This document shows positions 16,677 to 25,565 of a stretch of 58,057 nt of DNA, one piece after another; the first letter of the stretch is position 1, and each line of letters opens with the position of its first letter. The position numbers and the translations under genes are program-made. The notes under the pieces are model-generated. The model worked only from the letters and a program-made list of their open reading frames with translations, did no database searches and had not been told where the DNA came from. Source of the DNA: SIG440 sp045578305. Lineage in GTDB: Bacteria > Bacillota > Clostridia > Monoglobales > Monoglobaceae. The stretch spans positions 1 to 58,057 of the forward strand of contig JAZNKA010000037.1 in NCBI GenBank assembly GCA_045578305.1, written 5' to 3'.

Positions 16677-16865
16677 TTGCCTAACGGCACGAATTGAAAT
16701 CTGTGATTTCATGAATTGAGCCTTGCGGCTCATAATTTGCACCTATCGGTGCATTAAAGGCAATTCAATTCATGGAGCAAAGCGACAATTCATGGCGAAG
16801 CCAATTCATGACAACGAAGTTGTCAAATAACAAAAAACGCACTGTATCCATTTCGTACGCGAAAG
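16677..16865. repeat. Hairpin-array repeat 1, after tRNA-Lys
   Basis: Small hairpins are strung between copies of an 8-base core: ATGAATTG in the left half and its inverse CAATTCAT in the right half, so the whole is an imperfect palindrome. Left hairpins: GAAATC-tgt-GATTTC (16696), GAGCC-ttgc-GGCTC (16718), GCACC-tatc-GGTGC (16739). Right hairpins: GGC-gaa-GCC (16794), GACAAC-gaa-GTTGTC (16810). No coding potential. With the tRNA and terminators this accounts for the gene-free stretch 16451-16955. Confidence 0.8.
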
Positions 16866-16918
16866 CCAGAAAAAAGCATCGACTTTGTCGGTGCTTTTTT
16901 CAATGAAATTTGCCAATT

Positions 16919-16947
16919 AAAAAATCCTGCCTTAGGACAGGATTTTT
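16919..16947. terminator. Terminator of the aldose-epimerase-family operon end
   Basis: AAAAAATCCTG and CAGGATTTTTT flank a short loop. It lies just downstream of the minus-strand gene ending at 16956. Confidence 0.85.
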
Positions 16948-16955
16948 TAATTTAC

Positions 16956-17822
16956 CTATATCGAAAAAGTCATACTGTGTACCGAAGAATATTCTTCGCC
17001 TTTTAAAAGTTTTATCATATCCTCTTTTTCGTCGATTTTACCAACCATATGTGGTACATCACTGATCATCGTCCAAGGCTCAATGCAAAGATATTTTTCG
17101 TCCGCATTCTGCCATATAAGCAGATGTTTGAAGTCATCATACTTTACTGTCACTTTGCGCGTACCTTTTTTATGAACAATCGAACATTCTTTACTTTTTA
17201 TATCAGGAAGAACAAGCGCTCCTGCCTTTTCATCCCGGAAAGAAGTCTCGTCAAAATTCAGCGTGTCCGAATCTTTTATAATTCCTCTGTTAACCTCGCG
17301 AACTTTAGTTCCTGACACATCATATCCGTCAAGGGTCAGTTTTTGGTCGAAAACAACCTTGTATTCGGTCAAGCCCTCGGGGATAGCATACCCTTCGTGC
17401 CCGCCGAATGCAAAAAACATCTCGTCTGAGCCTGCATTCTTCGCAGTATAGCGAACATATATGGTATTTTTTACAAGCTTGTAATTAACCCGGAATTCAA
17501 ACTCAAAAGGATAACACTCCCAGGTCTCGTCGTTTGCAACAAGCAAAAATGTAGCCTCGTCCTCGCGCTGCTCCTCAAGCTCAAACTCCATCTTTTTCGC
17601 AAAACCATGTATCTGTAAAGTATATTCCTTGTCTTTGTATATGTACTTATTATCGGCGAGCAAACCGCATATAGGGAACGCTATAGGTGCTGTTCTGCTT
17701 TCGGGCTTGCTTCCCATTTTGGCCATAAATTCTGTTCCGTCAACGTTTTTTATGCTTTTGATTTCAGCAGCAAATGTTTCTATCTCTGCAACAAGCTCTT
17801 GTGATTGTATTTTTATCAGCAT
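16956..17822 (-). CDS. Aldose 1-epimerase family protein (YeaD/LacX-like)
   Basis: The 288-residue protein has the galactose-mutarotase-like beta-sandwich pattern of LacX/YeaD relatives, with the motif FGGHEGYAIPEG (about residue 137) in place of the GxHPxF seen in many mutarotases, and CIEPWTMISDVPHM near the C terminus. Such proteins interconvert sugar anomers; the substrate is unknown. The ATG at 17822 follows GGAGGG. It is the last of four co-directed genes (20057 to 16956). Confidence 0.8.
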   Translation of the reverse strand: MLIKIQSQELVAEIETFAAEIKSIKNVDGTEFMAKMGSKPESRTAPIAFPICGLLADNKYIYKDKEYTLQIHGFAKKMEFELEEQREDEATFLLVANDETWECYPFEFEFRVNYKLVKNTIYVRYTAKNAGSDEMFFAFGGHEGYAIPEGLTEYKVVFDQKLTLDGYDVSGTKVREVNRGIIKDSDTLNFDETSFRDEKAGALVLPDIKSKECSIVHKKGTRKVTVKYDDFKHLLIWQNADEKYLCIEPWTMISDVPHMVGKIDEKEDMIKLLKGEEYSSVHSMTFSI

Positions 17823-17852
17823 CTTTCTTCCCTCCGATTCTCAAGTATAAAT

Positions 17853-18380
17853 CTATTTTTTTATTATATCATATCTGACTATACCCACAACAACCGAAAT
17901 CAATATGCAAAGATGTGTGACCATATTTGCAATTGCTATCGGAGCTGCCATAACATCGTAAGCTATCCACACAAGCATATTCGCCAGGAATAAAAATCTT
18001 GTCGCTGTTGAATTCTTTATACTTACACCAATCAAGAATATCAAAGAACCAAAAAGCGGCAACAAATCATACGGGACTTTTACTGTTTCGGCAATGTAAA
18101 GTGTAAATACCGACGCTGCAACATACAGTGCAAGAAAAACCCCTGTCAATGCGCGCGGCGGAGTTTTTTCTTTTTTGAGGTAGAAAAAGTTGGTCAAAGT
18201 CTGAAGTGCTCCCACCAGGCAGACTGCCCCTCCCGACATTTTTTTAAGACCTAAAAAAAGATAACTCAGCGCAACAAACGCGTTTGAAAAAAACTGCGAA
18301 AGTATTATCTGCCATTGCTTTTTTAATTGAAATCCAATAATCGAAACAATCGTTGCGGCATATCCAAAAATCTGTGACAT
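17853..18380 (-). CDS. YgjV family membrane protein
   Basis: The 175-residue protein is almost entirely membrane segments (about six) with the opening FGYAATIVSIIGFQLKKQWQI typical of the YgjV inner-membrane family, whose function is not established. The ATG at 18380 follows GAGAGG. It lies between the UPF0210 gene and the epimerase-family gene, on the same strand, 31 nt from the former. Confidence 0.75.
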   Translation of the reverse strand: MSQIFGYAATIVSIIGFQLKKQWQIILSQFFSNAFVALSYLFLGLKKMSGGAVCLVGALQTLTNFFYLKKEKTPPRALTGVFLALYVAASVFTLYIAETVKVPYDLLPLFGSLIFLIGVSIKNSTATRFLFLANMLVWIAYDVMAAPIAIANMVTHLCILISVVVGIVRYDIIKK

Positions 18381-18411
18381 ATCACTTTACCTCTCTTCTG
18401 TTTGAAAAGTT

Positions 18412-19770
18412 TTAGTTTTTAAGGCTATGTATGGGTGCAGGAATTCTGCCGCCTCTGCCAATAAACTCCAAACTTGAATACTGATGAACCGGCATAATCG
18501 GGGCATATCCCAAAAGCCCGCCGAATTCAACCGTCTCACCAACGCCTTTGCCTATAACCGGAACAACCCTGACTGCGGTTGTCTTTTGGTTTATCATACC
18601 TATCGCCATTTCGTCTGCAATAATTGCCGAAATAGTGGACGCCGGGGTATCTCCCGGGATTGCTATCATATCAAGTCCGACCGAACATACGCATGTCATT
18701 GCTTCAAGCTTATCCAAGGTGAGAGCACCACAACCTGCAGCCGCAATCATACCTGCGTCCTCGCTGACCGGAATAAATGCACCACTCAAACCTCCAACAT
18801 AGCTTGATGCCATAACTCCGCCCTTTTTGACAGCGTCATTAAGAAGTGCCAGCGCCGCTGTGGTTCCATGTGTACCGCATTTTTCAAGACCCATTTCTTC
18901 TAAGATATAGGCAACACTGTCACCTATTTCAGGGGTCGGAGCCAACGATAAGTCAACTATCCCGAACGGAACATCAAGACGCCTTGACGCTTCCTGCGCA
19001 ACAAGCTGACCCATTCTGGTAATCTTAAACGCCGTCTTTTTGATTGTCTCGGCAACCGTTCCGAAATCACAGCCCTTTACCTTTTCGAGTGCTGATTTTA
19101 CAACGCCGGGACCACTTACGCCTACATTTATTACTGCATCTCCCTCGCCAACGCCATGGAAAGCGCCTGCCATAAAAGGATTATCTTCAACAGCATTTGC
19201 GAATACAACCAGCTTTGCACATCCCAAAGAATCGCTGTCCTTTGTAAGTTGTGCGGTTTTTACAACGGTTTCACCCATAAGCTTTACCGCATCCATATTT
19301 ATTCCGGCTTTTGTTGTTGCAACACCAACAGACGAACAAACTCTCTCGGTTGTGGCAAGCGCCTCGGGGATTGAGTTTATCAAAATTTCGTCGCCTTTTG
19401 CAAAGCCTTTATGTACCAAAGCCGAAAATCCGCCAATGAAGTTAACTCCCGTCTCGATTGCCGCTTTGTTGAGGGCACGTGCAAAGCACACATAATCCTT
19501 TGCATCACTTGCCCCTGCAATAAGCGAAATCGGGGTCACCGAAATACGCTTGTTTATAATCGGTATTCCGTACTGACGGCTGATTTCCTCTCCTGTTTTT
19601 ACCAAATCTTTTGCATATCTTGTGATTTTGTCATAAATTTTTTGGCAAGCCTTACTTTCATCGCTGTCTATGCAATCAAGAAGCGATATACCCATGGTAA
19701 TCGTTCTTACATCAAGATGCTGGTCATCAATCATCTTGATTGTTTCTGTAATTTCACGTGTGTTAATCAT
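18412..19770 (-). CDS. UPF0210 (DUF711) family protein
   Basis: The 452-residue protein belongs to UPF0210, a highly conserved family with a pyruvate-formate-lyase-like barrel whose reaction is unknown. Recognisable blocks are RTITMGISLLDC, GVNFIGGFSALVHKG, VNVGVSGPGVVK and the closing RGGRIPAPIHSLKN. The ATG at 19770 follows GGAGG. The ACT-domain gene 17 nt upstream is its constant neighbour in many genomes, and the pair probably acts as one ligand-regulated unit. Confidence 0.9.
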   Translation of the reverse strand: MINTREITETIKMIDDQHLDVRTITMGISLLDCIDSDESKACQKIYDKITRYAKDLVKTGEEISRQYGIPIINKRISVTPISLIAGASDAKDYVCFARALNKAAIETGVNFIGGFSALVHKGFAKGDEILINSIPEALATTERVCSSVGVATTKAGINMDAVKLMGETVVKTAQLTKDSDSLGCAKLVVFANAVEDNPFMAGAFHGVGEGDAVINVGVSGPGVVKSALEKVKGCDFGTVAETIKKTAFKITRMGQLVAQEASRRLDVPFGIVDLSLAPTPEIGDSVAYILEEMGLEKCGTHGTTAALALLNDAVKKGGVMASSYVGGLSGAFIPVSEDAGMIAAAGCGALTLDKLEAMTCVCSVGLDMIAIPGDTPASTISAIIADEMAIGMINQKTTAVRVVPVIGKGVGETVEFGGLLGYAPIMPVHQYSSLEFIGRGGRIPAPIHSLKN

Positions 19771-19787
19771 ATTTCCTCCCCAGGCGA

Positions 19788-20057
19788 TTAAATTCTGTGC
19801 ATTGAATTGAAAATTTCTTCGTTTTGCATGCGGATATCAACGCCAATCTCGCTGCCGATTCTTTCGAGGTCTTTAAGAATCTCGTCACCGCCGTCATTTG
19901 CGCCTTTGAGGTCAACCAGCATAACCATTGTGAATATATCCTGCATTATGGTCTGGTTTATGTCCATTATGTTTACTCCGTGTCTGTAAAGGCAATCACT
20001 TACCTTTGCAATAATACCTGTGCGGTCAATGCCCATAACCGTAATTATTGTTCTCAT
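19788..20057 (-). CDS. ACT domain protein (UPF0237)
   Basis: The 89-residue protein is a single ACT domain, a small-ligand (often amino acid) sensor, with the opening ITVMGIDRTGIIAKVSDCL, the loop NIMDINQTIMQDIFTMVMLVD and a short tail. It is the standard partner of the UPF0210 protein encoded next. The ATG at 20057 follows AGGAGAC. The promoter at 20115-20143 serves the four-gene minus-strand unit. Confidence 0.9.
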   Translation of the reverse strand: MRTIITVMGIDRTGIIAKVSDCLYRHGVNIMDINQTIMQDIFTMVMLVDLKGANDGGDEILKDLERIGSEIGVDIRMQNEEIFNSMHRI

Positions 20058-20114
20058 AATCAGTCTCCTTTTTCAATTTTGATTAGTGTTTGTTTTCCTC
20101 GTTAAATCCCTATT

Positions 20115-20143
20115 ATTATACAACTCTGCACAAGTGTAGTCAA
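20115..20143 (-). promoter_or_regulatory. Promoter of the ACT-UPF0210 unit
   Basis: On the minus strand TTGACT (20138-20143), 17-nt spacer, TATAAT (20115-20120). Confidence 0.8.
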
Positions 20144-20166
20144 GTAAAATTTATACAAAAAAGCAG

Positions 20167-20195
20167 TTGAAAAAATTTACTTTTTATGGTAGAAT
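20167..20195 (+). promoter_or_regulatory. Promoter of ygiQ operon
   Basis: TTGAAA (20167-20172), 17-nt spacer, TAGAAT (20190-20195), 36 nt before the GTG start of ygiQ; divergent from the ACT-UPF0210 promoter. Confidence 0.75.
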
Positions 20196-20231
20196 AAAAG
20201 TGTTATTTATTTTGATTGAGAGGTTTTTTTA

Positions 20232-22172
20232 GTGTTTCTTCCCATTTCGGAAAGCGATATGAAAAAACAAAATATAAAAAAGCTTGATTTTGTGTATGTA
20301 ATAGGCGATGCCTACGTTGACCATTCAAGCTTTGGTCACGCGATTATATCCCGTGTTTTAGAAGCTGCGGGATTTACTGTCGGGATTATTTCACAACCCG
20401 ACTGGCATAGTTCGGATGCCTTTAAAATCCTCGGCGAGCCAAGGCTTGGGTTTTTGGTTTCGTCAGGCAATATAGACCCAATGGTCAATCACTACACCGT
20501 TTCAAAAAAGGTCCGCTCGGTTGACCTTTACTCCCCCGGTGGGAAGACAGGCCAGCGCCCCGATCGTGCAACAATCGTGTATTGTAACCGCATCCGTGAG
20601 GCATATGGCAAAAAAGTCCCGATAATAATCGGTGGAATTGAAGCAAGTCTCCGGCGTTTTGCACACTATGACTACTGGTCGGACAAAGTCCGCCGCAGTA
20701 TCCTTATTGACAGTGGTGCCGACCTTCTTATCTACGGTATGGGCGAACATCAGATTGTGGAAATTGCAAATCTTCTTGATATGGGCGTCCCGATAAACGA
20801 AATCAAAAGCGTTGCGGGCACCGCATACATTGAAAACACAAATGGGGTACTGCCTGACAATTCGGTTATAATTCCATCATACACCGAAGTCTCGGAAAGC
20901 AAAAAGCTTTATGCAAAGGCAACCCGCCTTCAATACGAGGAGCAAGACTCAATAACAGGAAAACCTGTTGTGCAGATGGACAATGACGACAAATTTGTTG
21001 TTCAGCTTCCTCCCTCACCACCTCTTACCACAGAGGAGCTTGACAAGGTCTATGAGCTTCCCTACGAGGGGACATACCACCCGATTTATGAAAAAGACGG
21101 CGGAGTTCCTGCCATAAATGAAGTTGAATTCAGCATAACTTCGTGCCGCGGTTGCTTTGGCTCGTGCAATTTTTGCGCACTTGCTTTTCATCAGGGTCGC
21201 ACGGTAACTGCACGAAGTCACGAATCGATCTTGCGTGAAGCAAAAAAGCTTACTGAAAAACCCGGTTTCAAGGGATATATTCACGATGTCGGCGGGCCTA
21301 CTGCAAACTTCCGTGCACCGTCTTGCCAAAAGCAGCTTAAGTATGGTGTGTGCAAAAACCGCCAGTGTCTTTTCCCCGAGCCTTGCAAAAACCTTGAGGT
21401 TTCACACCGCGATTATCTTGAGCTTTTGCAAAAGATACGAAAGCTCCCAAAGGTAAAAAAGGTCTTTGTCCGTTCGGGAATACGCTTTGACTATCTGCTG
21501 GCCGACAAAAATACCGATTTCTTCCGCGAGCTTTGTGAAAATCATATCAGCGGACAATTGAGGGTCGCGCCCGAGCATATTTCGGACAATGTCCTTAAGG
21601 TTATGGGCAAGCCATCACACAGTGTTTACCAGAAGTTCCTCGAAAAATTTGACCGCATCAATTCAAAAACCGGCAAAAAGCAGTTTGTGGTGCCTTACCT
21701 TATGTCTTCGCATCCCGGAAGCACTCTTAAAGACGCAATAAAGCTTGCCGAATATTTAAAGAAAAACCGCATAAACCCCGAGCAAGTTCAGGATTTTTAC
21801 CCGACTCCCGGCAGTATATCGACCTGTATATATTACACAGGACTTGACCCACGGACCATGAACTCGGTTTATGTTCCAGATGACTACAACGAAAAAAAGA
21901 TGCAGCGGGCACTGCTGCAGTTTGGGTCTCCCGAAAACTATTCGCTTGTTCTTGCGGCTCTTAAAAAAGCAAAACGACTCGACCTTGTGGGTTTTGGCCC
22001 GGATTGTCTTATAAAACCAACCTCATACCAAGCAAAAGGAGATAAAAAAAATGGCAACAATACTCAGCGGAAAGGTAGTATCCGCACGGATAAAAGAAAA
22101 CCTGACAAAAGAAATAGCCGAGCTGAAAGCCGCCGGAATTCTTCCGGGTCTCGCCGTAATCATAGTAGGTGA
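20232..22172 (+). CDS. YgiQ family radical SAM protein
   Basis: The 646-residue protein is a UPF0313/YgiQ radical SAM enzyme of unknown reaction. It has the N-terminal YgiQ domain (KLDFVYVIGDAYVDHSSFGH), then the iron-sulfur motif CFGSCNFC with Cys308, Cys312 and Cys315, and GYIHDVGGPTANFR. The start is GTG at 20232, 8 nt after GAGAGG. The last 40 residues are a Lys/Arg/Asn/Ser-rich, probably disordered tail whose codons overlap the first 122 nt of folD in another frame, an unusually long overlap. Confidence 0.9.
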   Translation: MFLPISESDMKKQNIKKLDFVYVIGDAYVDHSSFGHAIISRVLEAAGFTVGIISQPDWHSSDAFKILGEPRLGFLVSSGNIDPMVNHYTVSKKVRSVDLYSPGGKTGQRPDRATIVYCNRIREAYGKKVPIIIGGIEASLRRFAHYDYWSDKVRRSILIDSGADLLIYGMGEHQIVEIANLLDMGVPINEIKSVAGTAYIENTNGVLPDNSVIIPSYTEVSESKKLYAKATRLQYEEQDSITGKPVVQMDNDDKFVVQLPPSPPLTTEELDKVYELPYEGTYHPIYEKDGGVPAINEVEFSITSCRGCFGSCNFCALAFHQGRTVTARSHESILREAKKLTEKPGFKGYIHDVGGPTANFRAPSCQKQLKYGVCKNRQCLFPEPCKNLEVSHRDYLELLQKIRKLPKVKKVFVRSGIRFDYLLADKNTDFFRELCENHISGQLRVAPEHISDNVLKVMGKPSHSVYQKFLEKFDRINSKTGKKQFVVPYLMSSHPGSTLKDAIKLAEYLKKNRINPEQVQDFYPTPGSISTCIYYTGLDPRTMNSVYVPDDYNEKKMQRALLQFGSPENYSLVLAALKKAKRLDLVGFGPDCLIKPTSYQAKGDKKNGNNTQRKGSIRTDKRKPDKRNSRAESRRNSSGSRRNHSR

Positions 22173-22902
22173 AGACCCTGCATCAAAAGTATATGTAGGC
22201 AGAAAAGAAGCAATGTGCACCGAGCTTGGTATGCACTCCGAGAAATTTGCTCTGCCCGAAAATACGACCCAGGACCAGCTTTTGGAATTGGTTGAAAAAC
22301 TGAATAACGACGACAAAATCCACGGCATTCTGGTACAGCTTCCGCTCCCCAAGCACTTGGACGAAAAAGCTGTCATCAACACCATCTGTCCCGAAAAGGA
22401 TGTTGATGCGTTTCATCCCGTAAATGTCGGAAAAATTATGATTGGTGACTATGACTTTGTGCCTTGTACACCTGCCGGAATCATGGAACTTATCGCAGAA
22501 AGCGGTGTAGAGGTCGAAGGCAAAACCTGTGTGGTTGTTGGCAGAAGCAACATTGTAGGCAAGCCTATGAGTATGCTTCTTCTTCACAAAAACGGAACTG
22601 TAACCACCTGTCATTCCAGAACAAAAAATCTCGCTGAGGTAGTAAGAACAGCGGATATCCTGATTGCAGCGGTTGGCAAAGCAAACTTTATCACCGCAGA
22701 TATGGTAAAACCCGGTGCTGTGGTCATTGATGTTGGCATGAACCGTCTTGAAGACGGCAGACTTGTAGGGGATGTAGATTTTGACAATGTCGAAAAGGTT
22801 GCAGGGGCAATCACTCCTGTACCGGGCGGTGTTGGACCCATGACAATCGCAATGCTGATGAAGAACACCTTTACTGCAGCAAAAAACAGTATCAAAAAGT
22901 AA
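22051..22902 (+). CDS. folD: Methylenetetrahydrofolate dehydrogenase/cyclohydrolase FolD
   Basis: FolD interconverts 5,10-methylene- and 10-formyl-tetrahydrofolate. The 283-residue protein has the substrate motif SKVYVGRKEAMC with the catalytic Tyr and Lys, the signature GILVQLPLPKHLDE, the NADP-binding VVVGRSNIVGKPM and the closing TPVPGGVGPMTIAML. The ATG at 22051 follows AAGGAG, both inside the ygiQ gene. Length is normal. It leads to radA 22 nt later. Confidence 0.97.
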   Translation: MATILSGKVVSARIKENLTKEIAELKAAGILPGLAVIIVGEDPASKVYVGRKEAMCTELGMHSEKFALPENTTQDQLLELVEKLNNDDKIHGILVQLPLPKHLDEKAVINTICPEKDVDAFHPVNVGKIMIGDYDFVPCTPAGIMELIAESGVEVEGKTCVVVGRSNIVGKPMSMLLLHKNGTVTTCHSRTKNLAEVVRTADILIAAVGKANFITADMVKPGAVVIDVGMNRLEDGRLVGDVDFDNVEKVAGAITPVPGGVGPMTIAMLMKNTFTAAKNSIKK

Positions 22903-22924
22903 ACAAAGCGAGGAAATCCTTGTT

Positions 22925-24295
22925 ATGAAAACAAAAACCGTCTATGTTTGCTCGGAATGTGGGGCAAACTTTCCAAAATGGATGGGCAAATGTACCTCCT
23001 GCAATTCGTGGAATACAATTGAAGAAGAAGTTATTTATGACACTCCAAAATCCGGCAAAGTTTCGGTTATGTCCACGCAAGTCGTGGGTACATCAAGCCC
23101 AAAAGCCATTGCCGACATAAAAACAACCGACGAAGAACGCACTCTTACCGGTATGGGCGAGCTTGACCGCGTTCTTGGCGGAGGTTTGGTCAGCGGTTCG
23201 CTGGTGCTTGTGGGCGGTGACCCCGGAATAGGCAAATCTACTCTTCTTTTGCAAATCTGCGAGCATATCGGCAAGACAAAAAAAATTCTTTATGTTTCGG
23301 GCGAGGAATCCCAAAGACAAATAAAACTGCGAGCAGACCGTCTTGGAATAACAACCCCAAATCTTAAGGTTTATTCCGAGACAAATATGAGTCTTATCCT
23401 TGATGTTGTGTTTCGCGAAAATCCCGATGTATTGATTGTGGATTCGGTGCAGACAATGTTTAACCCCGAAATACAATCAACCCCCGGTAATATTGCTCAA
23501 ATCCGAGACGTTGCCACCGTTCTTATGAAAGTTGCAAAAGAAAATTCGATATCGGTTTTTCTTGTTGGGCATGTGACCAAAGAGGGTGCACTTGCCGGTC
23601 CAAAAATTCTTGAACACATTGTTGATACCGTGCTTTATTTTGAGGGCGAGAGACATCAGTCATTCAGAGTGCTTAGGGCAGTCAAAAACCGTTTTGGCTC
23701 GACCAATGAGATCGGTGTTTTTGAAATGAGTGGCAGCGGTCTTGAAGAAATACCCAATCCGTCACAGGCAATGCTTTCGGGACGACCAAAAAATGTTCCC
23801 GGCTCGTGCATAATCTGCACAATGGAAGGCACCAGACCCGTCCTTGCCGAAATTCAGGCACTTGTATCTCCCACTTCCTTTGGCAATCCGCGTCGTATGG
23901 CAAGCGGTCCTGACCTTGGCAGAACACTTATGCTGATGGCAGTTCTGGAAAAACAATGCGGACTTAAAATGTCTCTTTTGGATGCATATGTCAACATCGT
24001 TGGGGGACTAAGGATTACCGAGCCTGCTGCAGACCTTGGAATTGTGCTTGCAACAGCTTCAAGCTGTACAGGAGTCGCAATTGACGCAGACACGGTTGCG
24101 ATTGGAGAAATCGGACTTACTGGCGAAATCAGACCATGCAGTTTTTTGGAAGCCCGCATAGCAGAATGTGAAAAGCTGGGTTTTAAACACTGTATTATAC
24201 CTCTATCGGGTCTTGATAAATTGAAAAAATTCAAGTCAATAGAGCTTTGTCCGTTTTACGATATAAAATCCGTAATCGACAAATTTTGCAAATAA
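22925..24295 (+). CDS. radA: DNA repair protein RadA
   Basis: RadA (Sms) is a RecA-like ATPase that processes recombination intermediates. The 456-residue protein has an N-terminal zinc finger (CSECGANFPKWMGKCTSC), Walker A GGDPGIGKST, the RadA-specific KNRFGSTNEIGVFEM and a C-terminal Lon-protease-like domain (about residues 290-456). The ATG at 22925 follows GAGGAAA. Encoded between folD and the carD-ispDF genes. Confidence 0.96.
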   Translation: MKTKTVYVCSECGANFPKWMGKCTSCNSWNTIEEEVIYDTPKSGKVSVMSTQVVGTSSPKAIADIKTTDEERTLTGMGELDRVLGGGLVSGSLVLVGGDPGIGKSTLLLQICEHIGKTKKILYVSGEESQRQIKLRADRLGITTPNLKVYSETNMSLILDVVFRENPDVLIVDSVQTMFNPEIQSTPGNIAQIRDVATVLMKVAKENSISVFLVGHVTKEGALAGPKILEHIVDTVLYFEGERHQSFRVLRAVKNRFGSTNEIGVFEMSGSGLEEIPNPSQAMLSGRPKNVPGSCIICTMEGTRPVLAEIQALVSPTSFGNPRRMASGPDLGRTLMLMAVLEKQCGLKMSLLDAYVNIVGGLRITEPAADLGIVLATASSCTGVAIDADTVAIGEIGLTGEIRPCSFLEARIAECEKLGFKHCIIPLSGLDKLKKFKSIELCPFYDIKSVIDKFCK

Positions 24296-24363
24296 TTTTA
24301 AAAACAATTTAATATAATATATCAAAAATAAAAAACTTAAATGTTTGAAGGGAAGTCTTTTGA

Positions 24364-24834
24364 GTGTTTCACATAGGCGACAAAATAGTTTATCCAATGC
24401 ATGGCGCCGGCATCATTGTCGACATCGAAGAAAAAAAGATTTTAGGCGAATTACATAAGTATTATGTTCTGCAAATACCCGTCAGCGATATGAAGGTTAT
24501 GCTTCCGGTCAACAACACCGAGACCATAGGCATCAGAAATATCGTTTCTGATGACGATGCCTCCGAGGCTATCTCGCACTTTAAAAATTGCGGCGAAAGT
24601 GACAACAACAACTGGAATCAAAGGTACCGCGAAAATATCGAAAAGCTTAAAGGCGGAAATTTGATTGATGTTGCTACTGTTGCAAAAACGCTTCTTTTGC
24701 GTGACCAGAAAAAATCTCTTTCCAACGCCGAAAGAAAAATGCTTTCAAATGCAAAAAATATCCTTATATCCGAGCTTGTTCTGGCAAAAAACAAAAGCTA
24801 CAGCGAGATTGAATCTCTTTTGTCCGAAGGATAG
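24364..24834 (+). CDS. CarD family transcriptional regulator
   Basis: CarD/CdnL proteins bind the RNA polymerase beta subunit and stabilise open promoter complexes. The 156-residue product has the Tudor-like TRCF-interaction domain (FHIGDKIVYPMHGAGII...MKVMLPV, residues 1-60) and a helical C-terminal domain. Translation starts at GTG 24364 behind AAGGGAAG; no ATG is available before the domain. It is followed 9 nt later by ispD, the usual clostridial arrangement. Confidence 0.9.
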   Translation: MFHIGDKIVYPMHGAGIIVDIEEKKILGELHKYYVLQIPVSDMKVMLPVNNTETIGIRNIVSDDDASEAISHFKNCGESDNNNWNQRYRENIEKLKGGNLIDVATVAKTLLLRDQKKSLSNAERKMLSNAKNILISELVLAKNKSYSEIESLLSEG

Positions 24835-24843
24835 GAGGTCTTT

Positions 24844-25548
24844 ATGACACAAAAAACAAAAAAATCCGCATCAGCAATAATTGTTGCGGCAGGCAGCGGC
24901 AGCCGAATGGGAACTGATGTCAACAAGCAATTTTTGTTGATTGACGAAATTCCTGTCCTTGCCCGCACTCTTAAAGCCTTTGACAAATCAAACAGTATTG
25001 ATAGTATCACCGTGGTTGCAAGGCAGGAAGATATTCTTTTGGTAAATGACCTTGTCCGCGAATTTGACATTTCAAAAATCAAAGCCATTGTCCCCGGCGG
25101 AAAAACCCGGCAGGAATCTGTAATGAATGGTCTTGAACAAGTTAAAAACGACGGTTTTGTCGCAATACACGACGGAGCAAGGCCCTTTGTTTCGGTAAGG
25201 CTTATTGACAAGCTGGTAAATGACGCTTTTGAATACGGAGCTTCAGCTCCCGGTGTTGTCCCAAAAGATACCGTCAAGGTTGCAGACGATTTGGATTTTG
25301 TGGAAAAAACTCCCAATCGTGAAACATTGCGCCTTATACAAACACCTCAGGTTTTTCGCGCAGATGATCTGAAACTTGCCTATATCCGTGCCAAAGAATC
25401 AGGGTTTGAAGGTACAGACGATTGCTCGATTGTCGAAAATATGGGGCTTTCAGTCCATCTGACACAAGGTGAATATACCAATATAAAGGTTACCACCCCC
25501 GAAGACCTGCCCATCGCCGAAGCAATCTGCGAATTTCTTGAAAAATAG
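24844..25548 (+). CDS. ispD: 2-C-methyl-D-erythritol 4-phosphate cytidylyltransferase
   Basis: IspD transfers CMP to methylerythritol phosphate in non-mevalonate isoprenoid synthesis. The 234-residue protein has the glycine-rich nucleotide loop IIVAAGSGSRMG, the family motif AIHDGARPFVS (about residues 104-114) and EGTDDCSIVE. AGGAGG precedes the ATG at 24844. It is paired with ispF, which acts two steps later in the same pathway. Confidence 0.95.
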   Translation: MTQKTKKSASAIIVAAGSGSRMGTDVNKQFLLIDEIPVLARTLKAFDKSNSIDSITVVARQEDILLVNDLVREFDISKIKAIVPGGKTRQESVMNGLEQVKNDGFVAIHDGARPFVSVRLIDKLVNDAFEYGASAPGVVPKDTVKVADDLDFVEKTPNRETLRLIQTPQVFRADDLKLAYIRAKESGFEGTDDCSIVENMGLSVHLTQGEYTNIKVTTPEDLPIAEAICEFLEK

Positions 25549-25565
25549 CTTTAAGGAGTGATTTT

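Larger units (their letters stand above)
16635..16907. repeat. 42-bp direct repeat of the tRNA-Lys tail bracketing an insert
   Basis: The 42 bases from the tRNA CCA through the terminator (16635-16676) recur exactly at 16866-16907, start-to-start distance 231 nt. The 189 nt between them hold the hairpin array listed separately. The arrangement resembles an insertion at a tRNA 3' end with a duplicated target, but no integrase is present. Confidence 0.85.

Noticed and set aside
16635..16960. CRISPR array suspected from the regularly repeated short cores
   Set aside because: The core is only about 8 bases, inverted at mid-element, and the spacers are hairpins rather than unique sequences; no cas genes are present.
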